64,000 nt of DNA from an uncultured Sutterella sp. (GTDB lineage: Bacteria; Pseudomonadota; Gammaproteobacteria; Burkholderiales; Burkholderiaceae_F), in the NCBI GenBank assembly GCA_905197905.1, contig CAJKAP010000003.1:62001-126000 (forward strand), read 5' to 3'. Positions within the stretch are counted from its first letter, which is position 1. Each line of letters opens with the position of its first letter. Below are positions 33,860-40,862 of the stretch, piece by piece. The position numbers and the translations under genes were made by a program. The notes under the pieces are model-generated. The model had not been told where the DNA came from, did not search any database, and saw only the letters and a program-made list of their open reading frames with translations.

Positions 33860-34039
33860 AAAAGAAAAGGCGACTGAGCCCTGTCAAACTCAATCGCCTT
33901 AGTAGTGATATCGGAAACTCTAAGCGCCGGAGAAAAAGCACTTTTTTGAGTAGCGGAGAATCAGTTCCAAGCTTCTGCTTCTCCTATACAGTCCAGCCGA
34001 CCCCTTGGCTGTTTGGTGACCGTATATCGTTTCCTGTTG
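33860..34039 (-). ncRNA. Structured small RNA, copy C (unrecognised family)
   Basis: Predicted RNA of about 180 nt. GGAAAC (34034-34029) pairs with GUUUCC (33918-33913). The P1 outer stem is UAUACGGUC/GACUGUAUA (one G-U), with the inner CAGCC/GGCUG and loop AAGGGGUC. P2 is GGAGAA/UUCUCC, then CAG/CUG around AAGCUUGGAA. P3 is AAGUGC/GCGCUU with one U-G pair and the same UUUUUCUCCG loop. The wobble pairs in P1, P3 and the terminator exist only on the minus strand, which fixes the direction of transcription. Confidence 0.8.
33867..33900 (-). terminator. Terminator of small RNA copy C
   Basis: AAGGCGAUUGAG pairs with CUCAGUCGCCUU on the minus strand with one U-G wobble (a C-A mismatch if read on the plus strand), closing the same loop UUUGACAGGG. 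TTCTTTT follows. Confidence 0.9.
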
Positions 34040-34045
34040 AGAATA

Positions 34046-34074
34046 ACTATACATGGAGTACCCGAGTAAATCAA
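34046..34074 (-). promoter_or_regulatory. Promoter of small RNA copy C
   Basis: TTGATT (34074-34069), 17 bp, TATAGT (34051-34046) on the minus strand; start near 34039. The inverted repeat arms are 34064-34073 and 34099-34108, again spanning 45 bp. Confidence 0.8.
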
Positions 34075-34130
34075 TAAGGTATTTGAAGAAAAGTTGAGTA
34101 ATTTACTCAGGATTTGATCTAACGCAAAAG

Positions 34131-34150
34131 ATGAGAACCATTCTCATTTG
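34131..34150 (-). promoter_or_regulatory. Fur-like box upstream of copy C
   Basis: ATGAGAA (34131-34137) and TTCTCAT (34141-34147) form a perfect inverted repeat with a 3-bp centre, a common proteobacterial Fur-box form. The sequence differs from copies A and B, but its position (about 100 bp upstream of the start) is the same. Confidence 0.6.
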
Positions 34151-34242
34151 TTAAGATTATGCTAAGAAATCGAGAAAAGCCTTCTCTTTATTGGGTTTGT
34201 GAACGTTGGGAGAGGAAAAGATGAGAAAGATTTTTCCGTGCT

Positions 34243-34272
34243 GAGACAAAGAAGAGTCCTTTTCGGTACAAT
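34243..34272 (+). promoter_or_regulatory. Candidate promoter of queA-tgt
   Basis: GAGACA (34243-34248), an 18-bp spacer and TACAAT (34267-34272), with a start near 34279. It is divergent from small RNA copy C. Confidence 0.45.
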
Positions 34273-34311
34273 GCATTTCCTTTCTAACATCACATTTTGG
34301 CCGGTCAAGCC

Positions 34312-35373
34312 ATGCATGAACAATTACTTTCCGATTTTGATTTCGAGCTCCCCGAGGAACTGATTGCTCAGTACCCCCTTGCGGATCGCTCTTCTTCCCG
34401 CCTTTTGCATATTAATGACGATGTCATTGAAGACTGTGTCTTCACCGATATCGTGAACTTTTTGCGCCCTGGCGACTTGCTTGTCGCTAACGATACGCGC
34501 GTCATTAAAGCGCGTCTTTTTGGGCATAAGCCAAGTGGTGGTCACGTCGAAGCGTTGATTGAACGCGTTACGGGTGAGCATGAAGCCATTTCCATGCTTC
34601 GCACGAGTAAGTCCCCCAAAGAAGGCGCAACGATTATTTTTGAGTCTGGTGACTTGCACGAAGAAGCGACCGTCGTGGGTCGCGAAGGGCAATTCTTCCA
34701 GTTGGTCTTTAAGCGCCCTGTGCTTGAAGTGTTGGACCAATTGGGTAAAGTGCCGCTTCCCCCTTATATTACGCACGCCGCAAGTGAGAGCGATGCGTCT
34801 CGCTATCAGACGGTGTACGCCAAGCACCGAGGTGCTGTCGCTGCGCCCACCGCAGGGCTCCACTTTACTGAAGCCCTCTTAAAAGAGCTTCGCGAAAAGG
34901 GTGTCGATATTGAATACGTAACGCTTCACGTGGGCGCTGGGACTTTCCAGCCTGTGCGCGTAGACAATATCGCTGAGCACCATATGCACTCTGAGTGGTA
35001 TCACTTGCCTGAAGACGTGGCTGCTCGTGTGAACCAAGCGAAAAAAGAAGGTCGTCGTGTGATTGCAGTGGGTACGACCTCTTTGCGTACGCTAGAAAGT
35101 GCCGCCACTGAAGTGGGGCACGTTGAAGCGGGTTCTCGCGATACGGCGCTCTTTATTACGCCGGGCTACGAATACCGCATCGTGGATGCCTTGATTACGA
35201 ATTTCCATTTGCCAAAATCGACCCTTGTGATGCTCGTGAGCGCTCTTGTGGGTCGTAGCCGTATTTTGGAAGCCTATCGCCATGCTGTTGAAGAAAAGTA
35301 CCGTTTCTTTAGTTATGGTGACGCTTGCTTTATCGAAAAGACAAAACATCCTGCCGCCGAAACGCAGGACTAA
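34312..35373 (+). CDS. queA: S-adenosylmethionine:tRNA ribosyltransferase-isomerase
   Basis: QueA transfers the ribosyl part of SAM to preQ1 in tRNA, giving epoxyqueuosine. The 353-residue protein begins MHEQLLSDFDFELPEELIAQ and has PLADRSSSRLL, VANDTRVIKARLFG, GAVAAPTAGLHFTEALL and VTLHVGAGTFQPVR, all QueA signatures. The ATG at 34312 is preferred over a TTG five codons upstream; no strong Shine-Dalgarno is visible for either. It is followed 11 nt later by tgt, the enzyme acting one step earlier, in the standard queA-tgt-yajC-secD-secF order. Confidence 0.96.
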   Translation: MHEQLLSDFDFELPEELIAQYPLADRSSSRLLHINDDVIEDCVFTDIVNFLRPGDLLVANDTRVIKARLFGHKPSGGHVEALIERVTGEHEAISMLRTSKSPKEGATIIFESGDLHEEATVVGREGQFFQLVFKRPVLEVLDQLGKVPLPPYITHAASESDASRYQTVYAKHRGAVAAPTAGLHFTEALLKELREKGVDIEYVTLHVGAGTFQPVRVDNIAEHHMHSEWYHLPEDVAARVNQAKKEGRRVIAVGTTSLRTLESAATEVGHVEAGSRDTALFITPGYEYRIVDALITNFHLPKSTLVMLVSALVGRSRILEAYRHAVEEKYRFFSYGDACFIEKTKHPAAETQD

Positions 35374-35384
35374 GGAGTAGACTC

Positions 35385-36518
35385 ATGGCCTTCTCTTTTA
35401 AAGTCAAAACGACTTCTGGGCGTGCCCGACGTGGCGAATTAACGCTCAATCATGGCGTGGTGCAAACCCCGATTTTCATGCCCGTGGGAACCTACGGTGC
35501 AGTGAAGTCGCTCGCCCCATATGAATTAAAGGAAATCGGCTCCCAGATTATTTTGGGAAACACGTTCCACTTGTGGCTGCGCCCTGGGCTTGATGTGATC
35601 AGTGCGCACAAAGGCTTGCATGGGTTTAACCAGTGGGATAAGCCGATTCTGACCGACTCGGGTGGCTTCCAAGTCTTTAGCTTGGGCGAACTTCGCAAAA
35701 TCACCGAAGAAGGGGTGCATTTCAGAAACCCCATCAATGGCGATAAGCTCTTTTTGTCGCCTGAAGTCTCGATGCAGATTCAGCATGTGCTCAATTCTGA
35801 CGTCGTGATGCAGTTGGATGAATGTACGCCTTATAAGATTGGGGATCGTCCCGCTACGGAACTCGAAGCCGCGAAGTCGATGCGCATGAGCCTTCGTTGG
35901 GCACAGCGCTCGAAGGATGAATTCAATCGATTAGAAAACCCGAACACGCTTTTTGGTATTGTTCAGGGTGGCATGTACGAGCATCTTCGTGAAGAGTCGC
36001 TCGAAGGGTTAAAGAAGATTGGTTTCCATGGCTACGCTGTGGGTGGCTTGTCTGTTGGCGAACCCAAAGAAGAGATGCTTCGCATCATGGACCATATCGT
36101 GCATAAGTTGCCAGACGATCGTCCTCGCTACTTGATGGGCGTGGGAACGCCAGAAGACTTGGTCGAAGGCGTCTCTCAAGGGATCGATATGTTTGACTGC
36201 GTGATGCCAACGCGTAACGCCCGCAATGGCTGGCTCTTTACGCGCTTTGGCGACATTAAGCTCAAAAACAATCGCTACCGCAACGATTTTCGCCCGCTCG
36301 ATCCGACTTGTGACTGCTACACGTGCCGCAATTTCTCGCGCGCATATTTGCACCACTTGCATCGTGTGGGGGAAATCTTGGGTGCACGCTTAAATTCCAT
36401 TCATAACCTGGCCTACTATTTGCGCACCATGCAGGAAATGCGTGATGCGCTTGAAGCAGGAACCTTTGAAGAATGGAAGCGCCAGTTTAAAGAAGATCGC
36501 GCTCGCGGGATCGAATAA
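35385..36518 (+). CDS. tgt: tRNA-guanine transglycosylase
   Basis: Tgt exchanges G34 of GUN-anticodon tRNAs for preQ1 in queuosine synthesis. The 377-residue protein has the catalytic ILTDSGGFQVFSLG, GIVQGGMYEHLREES, the second nucleophile region GIDMFDCVMPTRNARNG and the zinc-binding CDCYTCRNFSRAYLHHL. The ATG at 35385 has AAGGAG 7 nt upstream. A longer reading from 35325 overlaps queA and is rejected. Size is normal. Confidence 0.97.
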   Translation: MAFSFKVKTTSGRARRGELTLNHGVVQTPIFMPVGTYGAVKSLAPYELKEIGSQIILGNTFHLWLRPGLDVISAHKGLHGFNQWDKPILTDSGGFQVFSLGELRKITEEGVHFRNPINGDKLFLSPEVSMQIQHVLNSDVVMQLDECTPYKIGDRPATELEAAKSMRMSLRWAQRSKDEFNRLENPNTLFGIVQGGMYEHLREESLEGLKKIGFHGYAVGGLSVGEPKEEMLRIMDHIVHKLPDDRPRYLMGVGTPEDLVEGVSQGIDMFDCVMPTRNARNGWLFTRFGDIKLKNNRYRNDFRPLDPTCDCYTCRNFSRAYLHHLHRVGEILGARLNSIHNLAYYLRTMQEMRDALEAGTFEEWKRQFKEDRARGIE

Positions 36519-36708
36519 ATTGGGGTGGGGTTTCCCGTCACGGGAGGCGACCTTCTTCTCCCTAGAGGAAAAGAGAGTGCGCAAAACCGTAAAAGAGGGA
36601 AAACTCTAGCCACATAGTGGGTGATTCACCACTATAATGGACAATCGCGCTGTTTCTTATAAAGAGGCAGTGATCTAATGATTTTTTTTGAATGACACTG
36701 GAGTTCAA

Positions 36709-37056
36709 ATGTTGTTTATTCAAGAGGCAATGGCCGCTGGAGAAACCGCTGCTCAGGCTGGCGGAATGCAAGGTTTTCTGATGCAGGTTCTCCCCTTGGT
36801 GCTTATTTTCGTGGTGTTCTGGTTCTTCCTGATTCGCCCGCAGCAGAAGCGCCAAAAGGAACACCAGAAGATGGTGGACGCTCTCACCCGTAACGATGAA
36901 GTGATCACCGCTGGCGGTTTGACGGGTCGTGTGGTTTCTGTTGAAGAACAGACGATCGGTCTTCAGGTGGCAGAAGTGGAAGGTAAGCCTGTCGTGATTC
37001 ACATGCAGCGCAATTCCGTCACGATGGTCCTCCCGAAAGGTTCCGTGAAGTTCTAA
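36709..37056 (+). CDS. yajC: Preprotein translocase subunit YajC
   Basis: YajC is a small inner-membrane partner of SecDF in the Sec translocon. The 115-residue protein has one membrane helix (about 24-42, VLPLVLIFVVFWFFLIRPQ) followed by the conserved QQKRQKEHQKMVDALTRNDEV and GGLTGRVVSV. The ATG at 36709 has GGAG 5 nt upstream; an earlier TTG at 36688 is less likely. It lies between tgt and secD as usual, but a terminator-like hairpin and 330 nt separate it from secD. Confidence 0.94.
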   Translation: MLFIQEAMAAGETAAQAGGMQGFLMQVLPLVLIFVVFWFFLIRPQQKRQKEHQKMVDALTRNDEVITAGGLTGRVVSVEEQTIGLQVAEVEGKPVVIHMQRNSVTMVLPKGSVKF

Positions 37057-37078
37057 TAACGGGTGAACTTCAAGTTTG

Positions 37079-37117
37079 GAGAGAGCTCCGACTGATAAGG
37101 TCGTTGCTCTCTTTTCC
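37079..37117 (+). terminator. Terminator-like hairpin after yajC
   Basis: GAGAGAGC (37079-37086) pairs with GCTCTCTT (37106-37113), with an inner CGAC/GTCG extension, followed by a short T-run. It may reduce rather than end transcription into secD. Confidence 0.6.
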
Positions 37118-37386
37118 CGTTTTAATTGTGTGAAGTTTTTTGCTCTTTCTGGGCGACTTTCACACCGTTTTCTAAGTGGTCGGTGTCAGTGGAAAATGCT
37201 TTCCACGGCAAAAAGTCCGATAAACACAGAAACGGCTTGAGGGCCTAGGCTTTTCGAGGCGTTTGTGTGTTTTCTCTTGGCGGGCTTTTCTGCTCAAAGC
37301 GCTGACCGTCTTTTCTGCATTAACCCAAGGTTGGGGTGTGACTCACCGAGCGTTCGGTGCAGTCGACTCTGACGGAGAAAGATGCG
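37118..37386 (+). other. Long secD leader region
   Basis: No gene is supported here. Two perfect small hairpins occur: GTGGAAA/TTTCCAC with a 4-nt loop (37189-37206) and CACCGA/TCGGTG with loop GCGT (37344-37359). The Shine-Dalgarno CGGAGAAA (37373-37380) is exactly complementary to the UUUCUCCG part of the P3 loop of the small RNAs at 33-34 kb. Confidence 0.4.
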
Positions 37387-39279
37387 ATGAATCGCTACCC
37401 CCTTTGGAAATATATCGTCATCGTGGTAGCCCTCTTGATCGGGCTTGTCTACACGTTGCCGAATTTCTATGGTGAGTCTCCTGCTGTTCAGGTTTCTTCT
37501 GGTAAGGCCACTGTGAAGGTCACGGAAGATACGTTGAGCAATGTGGAGGCACTCCTCAAAGAGGCGGGTTTGAAACCTAATGGTGTTTTCTACGAGCAGG
37601 GCGCTCAGCAAAATACCATTCGTGTGCGTTTTGACCCGACCGAAGCTGAAAAGCAATTGCAGGCACGTGAAGTGCTTGAAAAAGGTCTCAACAAGGATCC
37701 TTCTGATCCTTCCTACGTTGTGGCTTTAAATTTGGTGCCAAATACGCCTAGCTGGCTCCTTTCCATTAATGCTTTGCCGATGTACTTGGGCTTGGACTTG
37801 CGCGGTGGCGTGCACTTCTTGCTTCAGGTCGATATGAGCGCGGCGATTACGAAACGTATGGAAGCTTCGCTCTCCGACATTCGTACGCAGTTGCGCGACA
37901 AGCATATCCGTCACACGGGGATTAACCGTACGGGTGACGTGGTGGAAATCAGCTTTGCTGACGACTCCGAACGCGCTAAAGCCAACGACTTGATGCGCAA
38001 TACGCAGCCTGACTTGGTCTTGACGTTGCCAGAAGCCTCTTCTGCTCCGTACTTGATCCGCGCTACGCTTTCTCAGAAAGCCATGCGTACCGTTCAGGAA
38101 TACGCCTTAAAGCAGAACATCTCCACGTTGCACAATCGTATTAACGAATTGGGCGTGGCGGAACCCGTGATTGCTCAGCAGGGTGCTGACCGTATTGTGG
38201 TTCAATTGCCTGGTGTGCAGGATACCGCTAAGGCTAAAGACATTTTGGGTCGTACCGCTACGCTTGAAGTCCGCTTGGTGGACGATAGCCCGGAAGCGCT
38301 TTCTCAGTTGGCCGCAGGGAATGTGCCCTTTGGTGACGAACGCTTCCAGGATCGCGAAGGCAACACGCTTCTTGTGAAGCGCCGCGTGATTTTGACGGGC
38401 GACAACTTGAACGATGCTCAGCCTGGCTTTGACTCCCAGACGCAAGAACCAACGGTGAACCTTGAGTTGGATAACCGTGGGGCTCGTATCTTTAAGGACG
38501 TCACGCGTGACAACGTCGGTAAGCGTATCGCCATTATCCTTTTTGAAAAGGGCAAAGGCGAAGTGGTTACCGCTCCAGTGGTTCGTCAAGAAATTGGCGG
38601 CGGTCGCGTGCAGATTTCCGGTCGTATGACGGCTGTGGAAGCCACCGATACGGCTTTGCTCCTTCGTGCTGGTTCTTTGGCCGCTCCGATGGAAATCGTG
38701 GAAGAACGCTTGATCGGGCCGAGTTTGGGTGAAGCCAACATTGAAGCAGGTTTCCGCTCGACGCTTTACGGCTTTGTGATCATCGCGATCTTTATGGCGG
38801 TTTACTACCAAGCCTTTGGTGTGGTGAGTGCTATTTCGCTCGTCTGTAACGTGATGATGCTGATTGCCATCCTCTCGATGCTTCAGGCAACGTTGACGCT
38901 CCCTGGTATTGCCGCTATCGCTTTGACGCTCGGTATGGCTGTGGACTCGAACGTGCTTATTAACGAACGTATTCGTGAAGAGTTGCGTATCGGACGCCAG
39001 CCACAAACGGCTATTAGCGAAGGTTACGAGCGCGCCTTTGCCACGATTTTGGACTCGAACATTACGAGTTTGATCGCTGGTTTGGCACTCTTGATTTTCG
39101 GTTCTGGTCCAGTGCGCGGCTTTGCTGTGGTGCACTGTATCGGTATTTGTACTTCCATCTTCACTTCCGTGACGGTTTCTCGCGCTATGGTCAATTTGGT
39201 CTATGGTCGCCAGAAGAAACTCACCCGAGTGCATATTGGTCAGATTTGGCGTCCTGATACGTCAAAGACGAAGGAATAA
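37387..39279 (+). CDS. secD: Protein translocase subunit SecD
   Basis: SecD, with SecF, uses the proton-motive force to complete periplasmic release of Sec substrates. The 630-residue protein has a first membrane helix (about 7-25), a large periplasmic region with LGLDLRGGVHFLLQVD and the P1 domain, and five C-terminal helices including TLYGFVIIAIFMAVYYQ and ALTLGMAVDSNVLINERIRE. The ATG at 37387 has GGAGAAA nearby; an upstream in-frame start is unconserved. secF follows 15 nt later. Confidence 0.97.
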   Translation: MNRYPLWKYIVIVVALLIGLVYTLPNFYGESPAVQVSSGKATVKVTEDTLSNVEALLKEAGLKPNGVFYEQGAQQNTIRVRFDPTEAEKQLQAREVLEKGLNKDPSDPSYVVALNLVPNTPSWLLSINALPMYLGLDLRGGVHFLLQVDMSAAITKRMEASLSDIRTQLRDKHIRHTGINRTGDVVEISFADDSERAKANDLMRNTQPDLVLTLPEASSAPYLIRATLSQKAMRTVQEYALKQNISTLHNRINELGVAEPVIAQQGADRIVVQLPGVQDTAKAKDILGRTATLEVRLVDDSPEALSQLAAGNVPFGDERFQDREGNTLLVKRRVILTGDNLNDAQPGFDSQTQEPTVNLELDNRGARIFKDVTRDNVGKRIAIILFEKGKGEVVTAPVVRQEIGGGRVQISGRMTAVEATDTALLLRAGSLAAPMEIVEERLIGPSLGEANIEAGFRSTLYGFVIIAIFMAVYYQAFGVVSAISLVCNVMMLIAILSMLQATLTLPGIAAIALTLGMAVDSNVLINERIREELRIGRQPQTAISEGYERAFATILDSNITSLIAGLALLIFGSGPVRGFAVVHCIGICTSIFTSVTVSRAMVNLVYGRQKKLTRVHIGQIWRPDTSKTKE

Positions 39280-39294
39280 GAGGGAGGCAATAAG

Positions 39295-40227
39295 ATGGAG
39301 TTTTTCCGAATTCATAAAACCATCCCGTTCATGAAGTATCGGCATATTTTGAATGCCATTTCTCTCGTGAGCTTTGTGGTGGCTGTGGCCTGGCTCTTTA
39401 TTCATGGCTTGACGTACTCGATCGAATTTACGGGCGGTACGCAGTTAGAAGTGCATTACTCTTCTGCGGCGAACACCGAACAGATTCGTGATGAATTAAA
39501 AACGGTCAGTAAAGAAGTCTTGGTGCAGACTTTCGGTACCGCTTCTGACGTGGTGATTCGCGTTCCGAATAAGGAAGGTCAGAATTCCAGTCAGGTCGCT
39601 GCCGAAGTGATGAAAGTGATTCATACCACGTCTCCAGACGCTGAATTGAAGCGTACTGAGTTCGTGGGTCCGCAGGTAGGTGAAGAACTTGCTCGCGACG
39701 GGGGTACCGCTTTGGCCCTCGTGGTGGCAGGGATCATGATTTACTTGGCATTCCGTTTCGAATGGAAGTTCTCAGTGGCTGCCATTATCGCTAACTTGCA
39801 CGATATCTTTATCGTGGTGGGGATTTTCGCGGTGATGGGCTGGGAATTCTCGCTACCAGTGCTCGCTGCTGTGTTGGCCGTTTTGGGTTACTCGGTGAAC
39901 GAATCCGTGATTATTTTCGACCGTGTGCGTGAACATTTCCGCACCATGCGTCGCGCGGATACGATGGAAGTGATCAACTCGGCTATTACCGCAACGATCT
40001 CTCGTACGGTGATCACGCATACATCCACCTTGTGTATGACGCTTTCCATGTTCTTCTTTGGTGGTCCGGCATTGCATTATTTTGCTCTTGCCCTCACGAT
40101 CGGTATTTGCTTAGGCGTGTACTCTTCCGTGTTCGTGGCCGCTTCTATCGCTTTGTACCTCGGTGTGAAGCGTGAAGACTTGGTGAAGACTGTGAAAAAA
40201 GACGAAGTGGAACAGATGGTCCCCTAA
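39295..40227 (+). CDS. secF: Protein translocase subunit SecF
   Basis: SecF is the second half of the SecDF secretion motor. The 310-residue protein has an N-terminal helix (about 21-38), the periplasmic IEFTGGTQLEVHY, and a five-helix domain containing GTALALVVAGIMIYLAFRFE, VLGYSVNESVIIFDRVRE and FFFGGPALHYFALAL. Length and topology match the family. A strong terminator follows, closing the queA-to-secF block. Confidence 0.97.
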   Translation: MEFFRIHKTIPFMKYRHILNAISLVSFVVAVAWLFIHGLTYSIEFTGGTQLEVHYSSAANTEQIRDELKTVSKEVLVQTFGTASDVVIRVPNKEGQNSSQVAAEVMKVIHTTSPDAELKRTEFVGPQVGEELARDGGTALALVVAGIMIYLAFRFEWKFSVAAIIANLHDIFIVVGIFAVMGWEFSLPVLAAVLAVLGYSVNESVIIFDRVREHFRTMRRADTMEVINSAITATISRTVITHTSTLCMTLSMFFFGGPALHYFALALTIGICLGVYSSVFVAASIALYLGVKREDLVKTVKKDEVEQMVP

Positions 40228-40255
40228 TCGGTATCGCTTTTCCTTTGCGCAAAAT

Positions 40256-40290
40256 AGCCCTCAGACGTTTCGACGCTTGAGGGCTTTTTT
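40256..40290. terminator. Terminator after secF
   Basis: AGCCCTCA (40256-40263) pairs with TGAGGGCT (40278-40285), followed by T5. It also lies just beyond the end of the convergent exonuclease gene. Confidence 0.85.
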
Positions 40291-40305
40291 ATGGACGCAA
40301 AAAAA

Positions 40306-40803
40306 TTAGAGAATCTTGAGCGCAATATGAGCGCAGGCTTGCGCATCCGCTAGGGCATGGTGGTGCGCAGTGAGGTCAAACCCACAGTAACTTGCCACCG
40401 TATTGAGCTTATGGTTGGGGAGTTGAGGAAGCAAACGGCGTGAGGTGCGGCAGGTGCAGAAAAAGCGATAAGCCGCAGGATAATTCATCCCATAACTCAA
40501 CATCACTGCTTTTAAGCAGCTCTCATCAAAGGGACTATTGTGCGCCACAAAGGGATAGTCACGTACACGTGGTGCAACCTCACTCCAAACTTCAGGAAAA
40601 AGACGAGCAGAGTCTGTGTCGCGTCTGGTGAGCCCATGAATACTCGTGTTGATCTGTGCGTAATAGTTGGGGGTCGGGTGAATGAGACTATAGTATTCGT
40701 CCACTACCCGGTGGTTTTCTACCACCACAATGCCAACGCTACAAACGCTAGAGCGCTTGAAGTTGGCGGTTTCAAAGTCAATCGCAACGAAATTATCAAG
40801 CAT
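40306..40803 (-). CDS. DEDDh-type 3'-5' exonuclease (DnaQ-like)
   Basis: This 165-residue protein is a stand-alone RNase T/DnaQ-fold exonuclease. It has FVAIDFETA (Asp and Glu metal ligands), HNSPFDESCLKAV, CTCRTSRRLLP and HHALADAQACAHIAL (the H-x4-D motif), so all four acidic residues and the histidine are present. Whether it acts on DNA or RNA is unknown; the size fits proteins annotated as polymerase III epsilon-like. The ATG at 40801-40803 is chosen because the motif starts right after it. It lies downstream of the DUF3482 gene behind a hairpin. Confidence 0.85.
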   Translation of the reverse strand: MLDNFVAIDFETANFKRSSVCSVGIVVVENHRVVDEYYSLIHPTPNYYAQINTSIHGLTRRDTDSARLFPEVWSEVAPRVRDYPFVAHNSPFDESCLKAVMLSYGMNYPAAYRFFCTCRTSRRLLPQLPNHKLNTVASYCGFDLTAHHHALADAQACAHIALKIL

Positions 40804-40812
40804 TAAGTGAAA

Positions 40813-40841
40813 TAGCCGCGGCTTTCTTGGAGCCACGGCTA
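40813..40841 (-). terminator. Hairpin between the DUF3482 gene and the exonuclease
   Basis: On the minus strand UAGCCGUGGCU pairs with AGCCGCGGCUA with one U-G wobble (a mismatch on the other strand). Only UUUCACUU follows, so termination may be partial. Confidence 0.5.
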
Positions 40842-40862
40842 GAAGAAAAAACGTTTTTTTAA

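Larger units (their letters stand above)
33183..34150 (-). repeat. Array of three tandem paralogous small-RNA units
   Basis: Three units of about 290 bp (33183-33469, 33528-33813, 33860-34150) repeat head to tail with promoters 344 and 340 bp apart. Each holds, in minus-strand order, a Fur-like box, a conserved spacer with an FNR-like sequence, a 45-bp inverted-repeat operator, a TTGATT-N17-TATAGT promoter, a structured RNA and an intrinsic terminator. The 45-60 bp between units is not conserved. No open reading frame is conserved among copies. The divergence in stems with retained pairing indicates old duplication under selection for RNA structure. Confidence 0.85.

Noticed and set aside
33181..34040. 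The array transcribed from the plus strand
   Set aside because: Promoters, T-tracts and G-U wobble pairs all fit the minus strand only; on the plus strand the wobble pairs become C-A mismatches.
33183..34150. The three repeats as a CRISPR array or insertion-sequence remnant
   Set aside because: Units of about 290 bp with promoters and terminators, no short direct repeats with unique spacers, no transposase and no terminal inverted repeats.
37263..37475. A 70-codon frame upstream of and overlapping secD
   Set aside because: It overlaps the secD start in another frame, has no ribosome-binding site and contains the leader hairpins.
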